Below, piece by piece: positions 16,648-25,330 of a DNA stretch of 64,000 nucleotides (its first letter is position 1; each line of letters begins with the position of its first letter). The DNA comes from Peristeroidobacter agariperforans (GTDB lineage: Bacteria > Pseudomonadota > Gammaproteobacteria > Steroidobacterales > Steroidobacteraceae). A program made the position numbers and the translations under genes. Under the pieces are notes generated by a model. The model saw nothing but the letters and a program-made list of their open reading frames with translations, was not told where the DNA came from and did not search any database. Where the stretch lies: positions 725,501 to 789,500 of the forward strand of contig NZ_RYFW01000002.1 in assembly GCF_004138335.1 (NCBI RefSeq), written 5' to 3'.

Positions 16648-17400
16648 ATGGCTCCGAACACCGAAAACGTCGAAAACCCCTTCGGCCTACAAGCACTCTG
16701 GGAGCAGGGTGGGGTCGTCGCGCACGGCACATTGATCATCATGGTGATCCTGTCGTTGGCCTCCTGGTACATCATTCTCACCAAGGCCTGGGACCAGCGC
16801 CGCCTGTTCAAGCAGTACAAGGAAGTCGAGAAGGGCTTCTGGACTGCCGGCAACATCCGCGATGGCGCCGCCAAGCTCACCGGTAAGGACAATGCGTTCC
16901 GCATGATGGTGGAAGACGGCCTGCGCGCCGCCCAGCATCACGAAGGCCGCCTGACCGATCAGATCCCGCTGCACGAGTGGATCACCGCGTCGCTGTACCG
17001 CACGGTCGACTCCATCAGCAAGCGTCTGAACACCGGTCTGTCGGTGCTCGCCACCACCGGTTCGACGGCTCCGTTCGTCGGTCTGTTCGGTACGGTGTGG
17101 GGCATCTACAACGCGCTGATCCAGATCTCCCTCGCCGGCCAGGCCTCGCTCGACAAGACTGCCGGTCCGATCGGCGAAGCGTTGATCATGACCGCCATCG
17201 GTCTGTTCGTCGCCGTGCCGGCCGTGTGGGGCTACAACTGGCTGCTGGGTCGTAACAAGGACCTGATCGAGAAGCTGCGTTACTTCGCTTCCGACCTGCA
17301 CGCCTACCTGGTCAGCGGCGCCCGCGTCGAGACCGGTCCGCTGCCGACCGCTGGCCGTGCTCCGGCCGCTGCCCCCGCCGCTGCGGTGACCCGCAAGTAA
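16648..17400 (+). CDS. exbB: ExbB/TolQ-type proton channel subunit
   Basis: A 250-residue MotA/TolQ/ExbB protein. It has three predicted membrane segments: near residues 25-45 (GTLIIMVILSLASWYIILTK), about 140-160 (TTGSTAPFVGLFGTVWGIYNAL) and about 175-200 (GEALIMTAIGLFVAVPAVWGYNWL). The signature FVGLFGTVWG and the conserved Thr in the second helix are present. It ends in an Ala/Pro-rich tail. AGAGGA precedes the ATG. A strong hairpin lies immediately after the stop, before exbD1. Confidence 0.95.
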   Translation: MAPNTENVENPFGLQALWEQGGVVAHGTLIIMVILSLASWYIILTKAWDQRRLFKQYKEVEKGFWTAGNIRDGAAKLTGKDNAFRMMVEDGLRAAQHHEGRLTDQIPLHEWITASLYRTVDSISKRLNTGLSVLATTGSTAPFVGLFGTVWGIYNALIQISLAGQASLDKTAGPIGEALIMTAIGLFVAVPAVWGYNWLLGRNKDLIEKLRYFASDLHAYLVSGARVETGPLPTAGRAPAAAPAAAVTRK

Positions 17401-17407
17401 TGTGAAC

Positions 17408-17445
17408 GGCCCCGGTCCTGAATATCCAGGTCCGGGGCCTTTCTT
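17408..17445 (+). terminator. Strong hairpin between exbB and exbD1 (attenuator-like)
   Basis: GGCCCCGG-T-CCTG (17408-17420) pairs with CAGG-T-CCGGGGCC (17427-17439): eight plus four base pairs around one T-T mismatch, with a 6-nt loop, followed by TTTCTT. It has the form of an intrinsic terminator, but it lies inside an operon, 8 bp after the exbB stop and 18 bp before exbD1. Partial termination would give more ExbB than ExbD message, fitting the ExbB excess in the complex. The function is inferred. Confidence 0.75.
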
Positions 17446-17462
17446 AATCGGAGCACGTTGTA

Positions 17463-17906
17463 ATGAGTTCATTTGAAGGCATGTTTGCTCCGCCTGCGTC
17501 GGACAACGACGAGAAGGCCATGTCCGAAATCAACACGACGCCGCTGGTCGACGTCATGTTGGTGCTGCTGATCGTGTTCATGATCACCATCCCGGTGATC
17601 ACGCACACCGTCCCGGTCGAGTTGCCGAAGGTGCGTAACGAGGCGACCAAGACCGCGCCGGAAAACATCAATATTTCGGTGAACAAGGATGGCCAGATGT
17701 ACTGGGGCCAGAGCCTGGTGCCCGACACCAATGCCTTGCTCGAGCGTCTGAAGACCGCTGCGGTGTTGAAGCCGCAACCCGAAGTGCACGTCCGCGCCGA
17801 CCAGCAGACTCGCTACGAGTACGTGGGCCGGGTGATTCTGACCGCGCAGCGCGCCGGTATTCAGAAGGTCGGGTTCATCACCGAGCCGGGCGCGAGTTCG
17901 CAGTAA
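17463..17906 (+). CDS. exbD: ExbD/TolR family protein (first copy)
   Basis: A 147-residue biopolymer transport protein with one membrane helix (PLVDVMLVLLIVFMITIPVI, about 28-47). Its aspartate (D in PLVDVMLVLL) is the conserved proton-carrying residue of ExbD/TolR. A periplasmic domain of about 90 residues follows (VHVRADQQTRYEYVGRV...IQKVGFITEP). It partners with ExbB and TonB. A second, diverged exbD follows after 31 bp. Confidence 0.95.
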   Translation: MSSFEGMFAPPASDNDEKAMSEINTTPLVDVMLVLLIVFMITIPVITHTVPVELPKVRNEATKTAPENINISVNKDGQMYWGQSLVPDTNALLERLKTAAVLKPQPEVHVRADQQTRYEYVGRVILTAQRAGIQKVGFITEPGASSQ

Positions 17907-17937
17907 CCCCCCGCGCTACTTAGAAGAGGTATTTGCC

Positions 17938-18366
17938 ATGGCAATGAGTGTAGGCGGCGGCGGTGCAGACGAACCCATGATGGACATCAACACGACGCCG
18001 TTGATCGACGTCATGTTGGTGCTGCTGATCATGTTCATCATCACCCTGCCGGTGATGACGCACGCGGTGAAGCTGGACATGCCGCAGTCCAAGTCCAACC
18101 CACCGCCCACCGACGTGCAGATGGAGCCGATCCGCATCGACATCGATTGGGACGGCAGCGTGGTGTGGAACGGTTCGCTGGTGCAGCTGGATCAGCTGGA
18201 AGGTTACTTCCGCGTCGAAGCGGCCAAGAACCCGCAGCCCGAGCTGCACGTGCGCCCAGAGCGTCGCGCGAACTACGATACGGTGGCCAAGGTGCTGGCG
18301 CTGGCCCAGCGCAGCGGCATGCAGCGCATCGGCTTCGTCGGCAACGAACAATTCATGGGTGAATAA
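17938..18366 (+). CDS. exbD: ExbD/TolR family protein (second copy)
   Basis: A 142-residue paralogue of the preceding gene. It shares the INTTPLIDVMLVLLI helix with the essential aspartate and the LHVRPERRANYDTVAKVLALAQRSGMQRIGFVG C-terminal fold. AGAGG precedes ATG 17938. Tandem exbD1-exbD2 is known in Xanthomonas, where the second copy is dispensable for general iron uptake but needed in some conditions. The two copies may form mixed dimers; that is inference. Confidence 0.94.
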   Translation: MAMSVGGGGADEPMMDINTTPLIDVMLVLLIMFIITLPVMTHAVKLDMPQSKSNPPPTDVQMEPIRIDIDWDGSVVWNGSLVQLDQLEGYFRVEAAKNPQPELHVRPERRANYDTVAKVLALAQRSGMQRIGFVGNEQFMGE

Positions 18367-18418
18367 TGGGTTCAGCGGGTGTTCAGCCCGCTGTGCTGCC
18401 GTCGGACAAGCTCTTGAA

Positions 18419-18444
18419 GGCGGCGGGAAACAATTCCCGCCGCC
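18419..18444 (+). terminator. Hairpin terminator after exbD2
   Basis: A perfect 11-bp stem GGCGGCGGGAA/TTCCCGCCGCC (18419-18429 with 18434-18444) with loop ACAA lies 53 bp after exbD2. Only a short T tract (GTTTG) follows, so termination may be incomplete or need Rho. It separates the tonB-exbBD cluster from the TPR gene. Confidence 0.65.
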
Positions 18445-18511
18445 GACCGTTTGTAGTCAACGACTCACACTTTCGGTAGCTTGAGGGCCGTTAGGGATGC
18501 CGGCCGGCGAA

Positions 18512-18537
18512 TTTATGACCCGCACCGAGGTCATAAA
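18512..18537. promoter_or_regulatory. Inverted repeat upstream of the TPR gene
   Basis: A perfect 9-bp inverted repeat TTTATGACC (18512-18520) and GGTCATAAA (18529-18537), 8-nt spacing, about 92 bp upstream of the TPR protein start and downstream of the exbD2 terminator. It could be an operator or an RNA stem in the leader. No known motif was matched. Confidence 0.4.
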
Positions 18538-18628
18538 GACGAATGGTTGCGCAAGCACCGTCTCGAACGATTGAACGAATTGAGTGAGTGGGTCGATTCG
18601 CGCCCTTTGTTATAGATCGGGAAACCAT

Positions 18629-19888
18629 ATGACTCGAGTACGTAGTATTGCCGTCGCGATTTCTCTCGCCATGGGAGCTGTGGTTCCCGCGGTGACCTTG
18701 TTGGCTCCCGCGGCGCACGCCGCCGAGGAGAAGCAGCAGAACAAGATCACCACCAAGGCCGTCGCCGTGCCGCTCAAGGCCGCCCAGGAGGCCATGCAGA
18801 AGAAGCAGTGGGACACGGCGCTCACCGAAATCAAGAAGGCCGCCGCGGTCGAGAAGAAGACCCCGTTCGAGGCCTACCAGATCGACGAATTCATGGGCTT
18901 CGTGCTGATCCAGCAGAAGAAGTTCGGCGAAGCCGCACCGGTGTTCGAGCGCATGCTGAACTCCGGCATGATGCCGGCCGACCAGGTCGACGATCGCACC
19001 AAGACCGTCGCCCAGCTGTACTTCCAGCAGAAGGATTACAACAAGGCCGCGCAGTGGTCCAAGAAGTGGCTGGAGAAGCATCCGAACACCGAGGACATGG
19101 GCATCCTGCTCGGTCAGTCGCAGTACCTGCTGAACGACTTCAAGGGCGCCGCCGAGACCATGCGAGGCGTGGTCAACAATGCCGAGAAGGCTGGTCGCAA
19201 GCCCGACGAGAACTGGATCCAGATCGTCATGAGCTCGTACTTCAAGATGCAGCCGCAGGACAAGGACGGCATCGGCGACGCGCTCAAGAAGATGGTTCGC
19301 TACTATCCGAAACCCGAATACTGGGAAAATTTGCTCGACATCTATCGCCGCAAGGAAGGCGGTGACCGCATCAGCCTCGGCTACTACCGCCTGATGAACG
19401 AAGTGGGCGTGCTGAAGGACAAGGGCGACTACGTCGAAATGGCGCAGCTGGCGATCGACGCCGGCGTTCCTGGCGAAGCGCAGGCCATCGTGCAGAAGGG
19501 TATGGACTCGGGCGTGCTGAAGAGCACCGATAAGACCGAGCAGGGCCGCTACGACCGTCTGCTGAAGAGCGCGACGGACCAGGCCAACCTCGACCGCAAG
19601 ACCTTGGCTCAGCAGCAGACCGAAGCTGACAAGGCTGGCACCGGCCAGGTGCTGGTCGGCCTGGGTCAGGCCTATCTGAGCTACGGCGAGACCGACAAGG
19701 CCATCGCAGCGCTCGAGAAGGGCATTGCCAAGGGTGGCGTGACCGATATCGACGAGGCGCAGATCAGCCTCGGCATGGCGTACCTGAAGAAGGGCCAGAA
19801 GGACCAGGCTCGCGAGGCCTTCAAGAAGGCCGGCAACAAGTTCAAGGACCTGGGCGAGCTGTGGGTCATCCGCACTCACTCCGCCTGA
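18629..19888 (+). CDS. Periplasmic tetratricopeptide-repeat protein
   Basis: A 419-residue protein with a signal peptide (about 1-32, ending AAHAAEE) followed by helical repeats throughout. TPR-like units include AQEAMQKKQWDTALTEIKKA, AYLSYGETDKAIAALEKGI and AYLKKGQKDQAREAFKKAG. Composition is Lys/Gln/Ala-rich, with no enzymatic motif. The ATG at 18629 was preferred to 18584 because it begins directly with a signal peptide. It lies downstream of tonB-exbBD in the same direction but behind a terminator, so it may be separately transcribed. A scaffold role at the TonB complex is possible but unproven. Confidence 0.85.
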   Translation: MTRVRSIAVAISLAMGAVVPAVTLLAPAAHAAEEKQQNKITTKAVAVPLKAAQEAMQKKQWDTALTEIKKAAAVEKKTPFEAYQIDEFMGFVLIQQKKFGEAAPVFERMLNSGMMPADQVDDRTKTVAQLYFQQKDYNKAAQWSKKWLEKHPNTEDMGILLGQSQYLLNDFKGAAETMRGVVNNAEKAGRKPDENWIQIVMSSYFKMQPQDKDGIGDALKKMVRYYPKPEYWENLLDIYRRKEGGDRISLGYYRLMNEVGVLKDKGDYVEMAQLAIDAGVPGEAQAIVQKGMDSGVLKSTDKTEQGRYDRLLKSATDQANLDRKTLAQQQTEADKAGTGQVLVGLGQAYLSYGETDKAIAALEKGIAKGGVTDIDEAQISLGMAYLKKGQKDQAREAFKKAGNKFKDLGELWVIRTHSA

Positions 19889-19915
19889 TCGATCAGTTGA
19901 CGTAATGTCGAAGAA

Positions 19916-19933
19916 GCCCGGCCTCGGCCGGGC
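19916..19933. repeat. First of two GCCCGG hairpins after the TPR gene
   Basis: GCCCGGCC (19916-19923) pairs with GGCCGGGC (19926-19933). It shares the GCCCGGC core with the full terminator that follows at 19947-19972, so two similar stems are stacked in tandem. Confidence 0.5.
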
Positions 19934-19946
19934 ACTGATCTGATTG

Positions 19947-19972
19947 AAAAGCCCGGCGAAAGCCGGGCTTTT
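19947..19972. terminator. Intrinsic terminator, bidirectional
   Basis: AAAAGCCCGGC-GAAA-GCCGGGCTTTT: a 7-bp GC stem with a GAAA tetraloop, extended by A/T pairs and with T runs on both strands. It closes the TPR gene and lies 65 bp before the lipA start, which rules out the in-frame ATG at 19944 as the lipA start. Confidence 0.9.
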
Positions 19973-20036
19973 GCGTTTTGGGCTAGAATTCCACCCCGCG
20001 AGCCCTCATCCAGGGCTTTCCTCCAGCGAGCCTGAA

Positions 20037-21041
20037 GTGACCGAATTCAAAGGCATCCCCATCATCCGCAGCGGCGACAAGTACCGTACGCCGCAGGGCT
20101 TCAGCGCGATCAAGGACGGGATCAAAGCGTCGGCCCAGGCGGCCCCGGTAGAGTTTGGCCGCAAGCCCACCTGGCTGCGTGCGCCTATGCCCGCCGGCCG
20201 CGGTTTCGACTCGGTCAAGAGCACGGTGAAAGAACATCGGCTCGCGACGGTCTGCGAAGAAGCCAAATGCCCGAACATCGGTGAGTGCTGGAATGCCGGC
20301 ACCGCCACCATCATGCTCATGGGCGCCGTTTGCACGCGCGCCTGCCGCTTCTGCGCGGTGGACACCGGCAACCCTCATGGCTGGCTCGATGCCGAAGAGC
20401 CGGCCAATAGCGCCCGCACCGTGCAGCTGATGAAGCTGAAGTACGTCGTGCTCACCTCGGTGAATCGCGACGATCTGCCCGACGGCGGCGCCGCGCATTT
20501 CGCCGCGAGCGTTCGTGAGATCAAGCGTCTCAATCCGAACACCGCTGTCGAAGCACTGACACCGGACTTCCAGGGCGTCATGGCCGACGTAGAGACCGTG
20601 GTTGCCAGCGGCCTCGAAGTGTTCGCCCAGAACGTCGAGACCGTGCGTCGCCTCACTCATCCGGTGCGCGATCCGCGCGCCAGTTACGAACAAACATTGG
20701 CGGTACTCGGTCACGCCAAACAGTTCCGCCCGGACGTGCTGACCAAGACCAGCCTGATGCTCGGCCTCGGCGAGACCGACGAAGAGATCGCCACGGCGAT
20801 GGATGACATGCGCGCTGTCGGCGTGGACATTCTCACGCTCGGCCAGTATTTGCGTCCCACCCCGAATCACCTCGCCATCGAGCGCTGGGTGACGCCGGCG
20901 GAGTTCGAGAAATATCGCGAGTGGGCGCTGGCGAAAGGCTTCCTCGAGTGCGTGTCCGGTCCGCTGGTGCGATCGAGCTATCGCGCCGAGCGCGCGCTGG
21001 AAAGAAACAATGCTGGATTGAAGCCGGCGGTCAGTGGTTGA
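20037..21041 (+). CDS. lipA: Lipoyl synthase
   Basis: A 334-residue radical-SAM enzyme that inserts two sulphurs into protein-bound octanoyl groups. The auxiliary cluster motif C73-x4-C78-x5-C84, the radical-SAM CTRACRFC (C99, C103, C106) and the C-terminal SSYRAE serine that ligates the auxiliary cluster are all present. GTG at 20037 (VTEFKGIP) is preferred: the longer frame from 19944 would start inside the terminator. A small AGCCCT/AGGGCT stem lies in the leader (20001-20017). Followed by lipB after 24 bp; the order lipA-lipB is the reverse of enteric bacteria. Confidence 0.96.
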   Translation: MTEFKGIPIIRSGDKYRTPQGFSAIKDGIKASAQAAPVEFGRKPTWLRAPMPAGRGFDSVKSTVKEHRLATVCEEAKCPNIGECWNAGTATIMLMGAVCTRACRFCAVDTGNPHGWLDAEEPANSARTVQLMKLKYVVLTSVNRDDLPDGGAAHFAASVREIKRLNPNTAVEALTPDFQGVMADVETVVASGLEVFAQNVETVRRLTHPVRDPRASYEQTLAVLGHAKQFRPDVLTKTSLMLGLGETDEEIATAMDDMRAVGVDILTLGQYLRPTPNHLAIERWVTPAEFEKYREWALAKGFLECVSGPLVRSSYRAERALERNNAGLKPAVSG

Positions 21042-21065
21042 GAGGTTGGGAGTTAGTGAAGACTC

Positions 21066-21722
21066 GTGGCCGCCGCTGACCAACTCCTGACGAGCAACGC
21101 TCAATCGCTCATCCGTTGGCTCGGCTCCGTCGAGTACGAGCCCACCTGGCGCGCGATGCAAACGTTCACCAACGAGCGCGACGCCAGCACTCCCGACCAG
21201 ATCTGGTTTCTCGAGCACCCACCAGTATTCACGCTCGGCATGAACGCTGCGCCCGAGCATCTGCTCGCGCCCGGCGATATTCCCGTAGTGCAGATCGATC
21301 GCGGCGGACAGGTGACGTACCACGGGCCGGGACAGCTCGTGGTCTATCCGTTGCTCGATGTGAGAAGAGCAGGTCTTGGCGTGCGTCAATTGGTGATGGC
21401 ATTGGAGAACGCCATCATCGATCTGCTCGCATCGTGGAACATCGAGGCGGTCGCGAAGCGCGACGCGCCGGGTGTGTATGTAAACGGACGCAAAGTTGCC
21501 AGCATCGGGCTGCGGATCCGCCGCGGCAGCAGCTATCATGGCCTCGCGTTCAATGTTGCGATGGATCTCCAGCCGTTCCAGCGCATCAATCCCTGCGGCT
21601 ATCGCGGCCTGGAAGTAACCGATCTGCGCTCGCTGGGCGTGAACGCAAGTGTGCAGGAAGTTGCGGATGCGTTAGCGCCGCGGCTGCTTGCATCGTTGCG
21701 GCTGACGCAGGATGTCAGCTGA
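21066..21722 (+). CDS. lipB: Octanoyl-ACP:protein N-octanoyltransferase
   Basis: A 218-residue enzyme that moves octanoate from ACP to lipoyl domains before LipA acts. It shows [17 protein letters not shown] (80-96), the lysine K143 in GRKVASIG and the acyl-thioester cysteine C177 in NPCGYRG. The start is GTG at 21066. It forms an operon with lipA. The next gene has an in-frame ATG overlapping the lipB stop, but a better start 23 bp downstream. Confidence 0.95.
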   Translation: MAAADQLLTSNAQSLIRWLGSVEYEPTWRAMQTFTNERDASTPDQIWFLEHPPVFTLGMNAAPEHLLAPGDIPVVQIDRGGQVTYHGPGQLVVYPLLDVRRAGLGVRQLVMALENAIIDLLASWNIEAVAKRDAPGVYVNGRKVASIGLRIRRGSSYHGLAFNVAMDLQPFQRINPCGYRGLEVTDLRSLGVNASVQEVADALAPRLLASLRLTQDVS

Positions 21723-21744
21723 TGCTTCATCGCCGGGGATTCAC

Positions 21745-22728
21745 ATGCGCGCAGTCGTTCTCAGTAGCTACGGTCCGCCTCCCGATCTTTCCGTAAAAGA
21801 CATTGCCGCGCCGGCGCTCAAGCCGGGACACGTTCGCATACGCGTGCACGCGGTCGGATTCGGCTTTCCCGATGCGCTGATGGTTGCGGGCAAATATCAG
21901 GTCAAGCCCGAGGCGCCCTACACGCCGGGCAATGAAGTTGCCGGCGTGATCACTGAGGTCGCTGCCGATGTTACGGAGTTCAAGCCGGGCGCGAGAGTGC
22001 TGGCGATGGCCGGGCAGGGCGGGCTCGCCGAGGAATGTGTCGCTGCCGCTCATGCGCTGATTCCGCTGCCTGGCTCGATGAGCATGGCTGCCGCCGCGGG
22101 CTTTCTCGTCAACTACGGCACGACGTATCACGCACTCGTGCAGCGAGCAAACATTCAGCCGGGAGAAACATTGCTGGTGCTCGGGGCGGCAGGTGGCGTC
22201 GGTCTGACTGCGATCGAGATCGGCAAGGCGCTCGGTGCTCGAGTGCTGGCCGCGGCGAGCACGCCGGAGAAACTGGAGCTGGCGAAGCGCCACGGCGCGG
22301 ACGCCGCTTTCAATTACACGCAGGACACGATCAAAGCGAAGGTGATGGAGTTCACCGGCGATCGCGGCATCGACGTCGCGTACGACCCGGTGGGTGCGGA
22401 CTTCGCGGAGCAAGTCGTTCGTGCGATGGCCTGGAACGGCCGTTATCTCGTCATCGGCTTTGCCGGCGGGAAGATTCCCGCGATCCCGCTGAATCTGCCG
22501 TTGCTGAAGGGCTGCTCACTCGTCGGCGTGTTCTGGGGTGCTCACACGCGCAAAGAGCCGGCAGTGCACGCGTCGAATCTGAAAGCGCTGTTCGATCTGT
22601 TCGAAAGCGGCAAGATCAAACCGCACGTGACCGAGCTCGACGGCTTGGATCGCTTCACCGAAGCGCTGGATGTCCTGAATACGCGGCGCTCGACAGGGAA
22701 GGTCGTCATTCGCGTCGCTGCGGAATAG
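21745..22728 (+). CDS. NADPH:quinone oxidoreductase-like zinc-free MDR protein
   Basis: A 327-residue medium-chain dehydrogenase/reductase. The N-terminal GroES-like fold (MRAVVLSSYGPP...YTPGNEVAGVI) lacks the catalytic zinc cysteine, and the Rossmann motif is VLGAAGGVG, typical of quinone oxidoreductase-like members. NADPH-dependent reduction of quinones or enones is likely; the substrate is unknown. ATG at 21745 has GGGGAT in front; the alternative at 21712 overlaps lipB. It converges on ybeD with 15 bp between stops. Confidence 0.88.
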   Translation: MRAVVLSSYGPPPDLSVKDIAAPALKPGHVRIRVHAVGFGFPDALMVAGKYQVKPEAPYTPGNEVAGVITEVAADVTEFKPGARVLAMAGQGGLAEECVAAAHALIPLPGSMSMAAAAGFLVNYGTTYHALVQRANIQPGETLLVLGAAGGVGLTAIEIGKALGARVLAAASTPEKLELAKRHGADAAFNYTQDTIKAKVMEFTGDRGIDVAYDPVGADFAEQVVRAMAWNGRYLVIGFAGGKIPAIPLNLPLLKGCSLVGVFWGAHTRKEPAVHASNLKALFDLFESGKIKPHVTELDGLDRFTEALDVLNTRRSTGKVVIRVAAE

Positions 22729-22743
22729 AGGAAGATTGGGCGC

Positions 22744-23016
22744 TTACAGCACCACCATTACCCGCTCGTGCGCGGTGAGCTCCCGATACAACTCATCCAA
22801 CTGTGCCTTGCTCTGCGCAGTGAACGTGCAGGTGAGGCTCAGATAGCTCCCACTGCTGCTAGGCCGTTCTTCGATATTGGACGGCTCGATCGGGCCGGCG
22901 TGCTTCTGCACGATCCCGAGCACGATGCTGCGGAAGTCATCCGTCTTGCGGCCCATGACTTTCAGCGGAAAGTCGCAGGGAAACTCGAACAGGGTGTCTT
23001 TGCTGGTATCGGTCAT
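22744..23016 (-). CDS. ybeD: DUF493 family protein YbeD
   Basis: A 90-residue protein beginning MTDTSKDTLFEFPCDFPLKVMG, the standard YbeD start, with a ferredoxin-like ACT-type fold expected. YbeD is usually next to lipB and dacA. Here it stays with dacA and the aminotransferase on the minus strand while lipA-lipB point the other way. A regulatory allosteric role has been proposed for the family, but its function is unknown. Last gene of the minus-strand cell-wall run. Confidence 0.92.
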   Translation of the reverse strand: MTDTSKDTLFEFPCDFPLKVMGRKTDDFRSIVLGIVQKHAGPIEPSNIEERPSSSGSYLSLTCTFTAQSKAQLDELYRELTAHERVMVVL

Positions 23017-23067
23017 GGGGCTCGATATGCGGCCAGGGCGGCGCTAAGTCAAGCCGCAATTCGCCGC

Positions 23068-23946
23068 TCAGGGCGTGTAGGTCGGGGTGCCGGCCAGTTG
23101 CTGGCGGAGTTGGGCGAAGGCATCGGCCATGCGAAGCCACGCCGGGCCTGGGCGCCCTGTGCCGATCGGGGCGCCGTCGATGCGCGTCACGGGCAACACA
23201 TCTCGGGTCGCGGCGGAGATCCAGACTTCGTCGGCAGCGCGCAGTTCGTCGAGGGAGACACTGCGAATTTCCACCGGCATGAAATTCGTCGCCAGCGACA
23301 GCGCCGCGTCGCGGGTCGTGCCTGGCAGGATGCTGTGACTGTTCGGCGGCGTCGCGAGCACACCGTTCTTGATGACGAACACGCTCGTCGACGCGCCTTC
23401 CATGACCTGACCGTCGCGCACGATGATCGCCTCGTTGACGCCCGCGTCCGCGGCTTGCTGCTTCATCAGCACGTTGGCGAGCAGCGCCGTGCTCTTGATG
23501 TCACATCGACCCCAGCGAAAGTCTTCCACTGTGATCGCCGACATACCGGCCGCACGCTGTGCATCGGTGAATACGGGTAGAGGCGAAGCCATCGCAAACA
23601 CAGTCGGCTTCACCACGGCGGGAAAAGCGTGATTGCGGCCGTACTCCATGCCGCGGCTCACCTGCACGTAAACATAACAATTGCTGCCGCCGTTCCGGGC
23701 GATCAACTGCTCGAGGATGCCGCGCCACTGCTCGTGCGTATGCGGATTCTCGAGACGAATCTCACGCAGGCTGCGGGCCAGGCGGTCGAAGTGCTCGCGG
23801 AAAAGAAACATCCGCCCGCCGAATACCGGCAGCACTTCATACACGCTATCGCCGAACAGGAAACCCCGGTCGAGCGGCGAGATTCGAGCATCGCGCAGTG
23901 CTACGTACTCGCCGTTGAGGTAGCACTGCGGCAGCGGCTCGGGCAT
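23068..23946 (-). CDS. dat: D-amino-acid transaminase
   Basis: A 292-residue fold-type IV PLP aminotransferase. It has YLNGEYV and DRGFLFGDSVYEVL near the N-terminus, the PLP lysine K151 in RCDIKSTALLANV, and the phosphate-binding SILPGTTRD. Members interconvert D-alanine and D-glutamate with their oxo acids; the close relatives branched-chain aminotransferase and 4-amino-4-deoxychorismate lyase cannot be ruled out by motif alone. The position 8 bp after dacA, in a run with peptidoglycan genes, supports a D-amino-acid role. Confidence 0.85.
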   Translation of the reverse strand: MPEPLPQCYLNGEYVALRDARISPLDRGFLFGDSVYEVLPVFGGRMFLFREHFDRLARSLREIRLENPHTHEQWRGILEQLIARNGGSNCYVYVQVSRGMEYGRNHAFPAVVKPTVFAMASPLPVFTDAQRAAGMSAITVEDFRWGRCDIKSTALLANVLMKQQAADAGVNEAIIVRDGQVMEGASTSVFVIKNGVLATPPNSHSILPGTTRDAALSLATNFMPVEIRSVSLDELRAADEVWISAATRDVLPVTRIDGAPIGTGRPGPAWLRMADAFAQLRQQLAGTPTYTP

Positions 23947-23954
23947 GGCGTGGA

Positions 23955-25190
23955 TTACTTCAACCAGAGCTTCATATCGTCGGCGAGACGACCGAAGAAG
24001 CCAGCTTCGGGCACTTCCACGGTCGGGTGCAACGGATAGGTGCCGATGACCTTGTCACCCAACGTGATGCGCAGCTGACCGGCGGCCTTGCCCGGCGACA
24101 GCGGCGCGAACAGCGGATCCGGCACATCGGCGGCCGCGCTCAGCATGTTTTCCTGGCCGCGCGGGATCGTGGTGTAGATATCTTCGACGACGCTGAGCGG
24201 CACTTCGGCTGCTTCGCCCTTCCAGACCTTCACGGTCATCACCGGCGACTTGTTCGGATACAGCTGGCGCGTTTGATAGAAGTTGAAGCCGTAATTGAGC
24301 AGCGCGGAGCTGGCGTCTTCACGAGCACGCACCGAGGGCGAGCCCATCACGACCGACACCAGGCGCATGCCTTCACGGCGCGCGGAGGAGACGAGGCAGT
24401 AGCCGGCCGATTCGGTGTGGCCGGTCTTCAGGCCGTCGACGGTCGGATCGCGATCGAGCAGGCCATTGCGATTCGGCTGCGTGATCTTGTTCCAGGTGAA
24501 CTGGCGCTGCGAGTAGAACTTGTAGTACTCGGGATAGTCCTTGATCAGCGCACGCGACAGCAGCGCAATATCGTGAGCCGTGGTGTAGTGCTCCGGATGC
24601 GGCATGCCGGGGCTGTTCTGGAAGCGCGTGCTCACCATGCCGATCTGCTGGGCGTACTGATTCATCAGATCGACGAACACTGGCTCGCTGCCGGCGACGA
24701 ATTCGGCGAGCGCCACGGTGGCGTCGTTGCCCGACTGCACGATCATGCCCTGGATCAGATTCTCCACGCTCACCTGCGTGCCCACGTCCACGAACATGCG
24801 CGAGCCGTCCTGAGAACGCGCGTGCGGGCTGATCGTCACCATGTCCGTCATCTTGATGCGGCCATCCTTGAGCGCATGAAACACCGCGTAAGCCGACATC
24901 AGCTTGGTGAGGCTGGCGGGCTCGAGGCGCTCGTTATCGTTGGTGGCGGCGAGCGTCTGGCCGCTGACGTAGTCCAGCAGGATATAACCTTTGGCCTGCA
25001 CCTGCGGCGGCGCCGGAATCGGCGGCGGCTTGATGCCGGCGGGCGCGGTGCTCGCGGCGACATCGGGCAGCGGTGCCGCGAGGGTGCGCTCGGCCGCGGG
25101 CTGCTCGGAATCTGAACACGCGACCAGCGCCAGCGCCAGAACTGACGTTGCAGTGAATTTCAGCAGGAAGGCAGGCTTGCTTGCAGGCAT
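23955..25190 (-). CDS. dacA: D-alanyl-D-alanine carboxypeptidase (PBP5/6 family)
   Basis: A 411-residue penicillin-binding protein that removes the terminal D-Ala from peptidoglycan stems. Active-site motifs are S93-x-x-K96 (PASLTKLMSA), S153-G-N and K255-T-G. The PBP5 C-terminal beta domain follows and ends in a short amphipathic segment (FGRLADDMKLWLK). The N-terminus has a lipobox-like LVAC (22-25), suggesting a lipoprotein, which is unusual for DacA. The linker after it is Pro/Ala-rich. Located between rlpA and dat, as in many gammaproteobacteria. Confidence 0.94.
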   Translation of the reverse strand: MPASKPAFLLKFTATSVLALALVACSDSEQPAAERTLAAPLPDVAASTAPAGIKPPPIPAPPQVQAKGYILLDYVSGQTLAATNDNERLEPASLTKLMSAYAVFHALKDGRIKMTDMVTISPHARSQDGSRMFVDVGTQVSVENLIQGMIVQSGNDATVALAEFVAGSEPVFVDLMNQYAQQIGMVSTRFQNSPGMPHPEHYTTAHDIALLSRALIKDYPEYYKFYSQRQFTWNKITQPNRNGLLDRDPTVDGLKTGHTESAGYCLVSSARREGMRLVSVVMGSPSVRAREDASSALLNYGFNFYQTRQLYPNKSPVMTVKVWKGEAAEVPLSVVEDIYTTIPRGQENMLSAAADVPDPLFAPLSPGKAAGQLRITLGDKVIGTYPLHPTVEVPEAGFFGRLADDMKLWLK

Positions 25191-25330
25191 GGTGAAGTTC
25201 GCGTGGGTGACGAGGCGGGGCGGATTCTACCGATCGCGCCCCCCAGAAAATAGTTAAGCGACAGTAAGCGTGAATTGTGGCATTCGCGTGCCCGAGCGGT
25301 GTCGGAGCACGGCGCCGCGGTGGCGCTGAA

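Noticed and set aside
19944-20036. Upstream ATG extension of lipA
   Set aside because: It would begin inside the intrinsic terminator and adds residues absent from the family; GTG 20037 is preferred.
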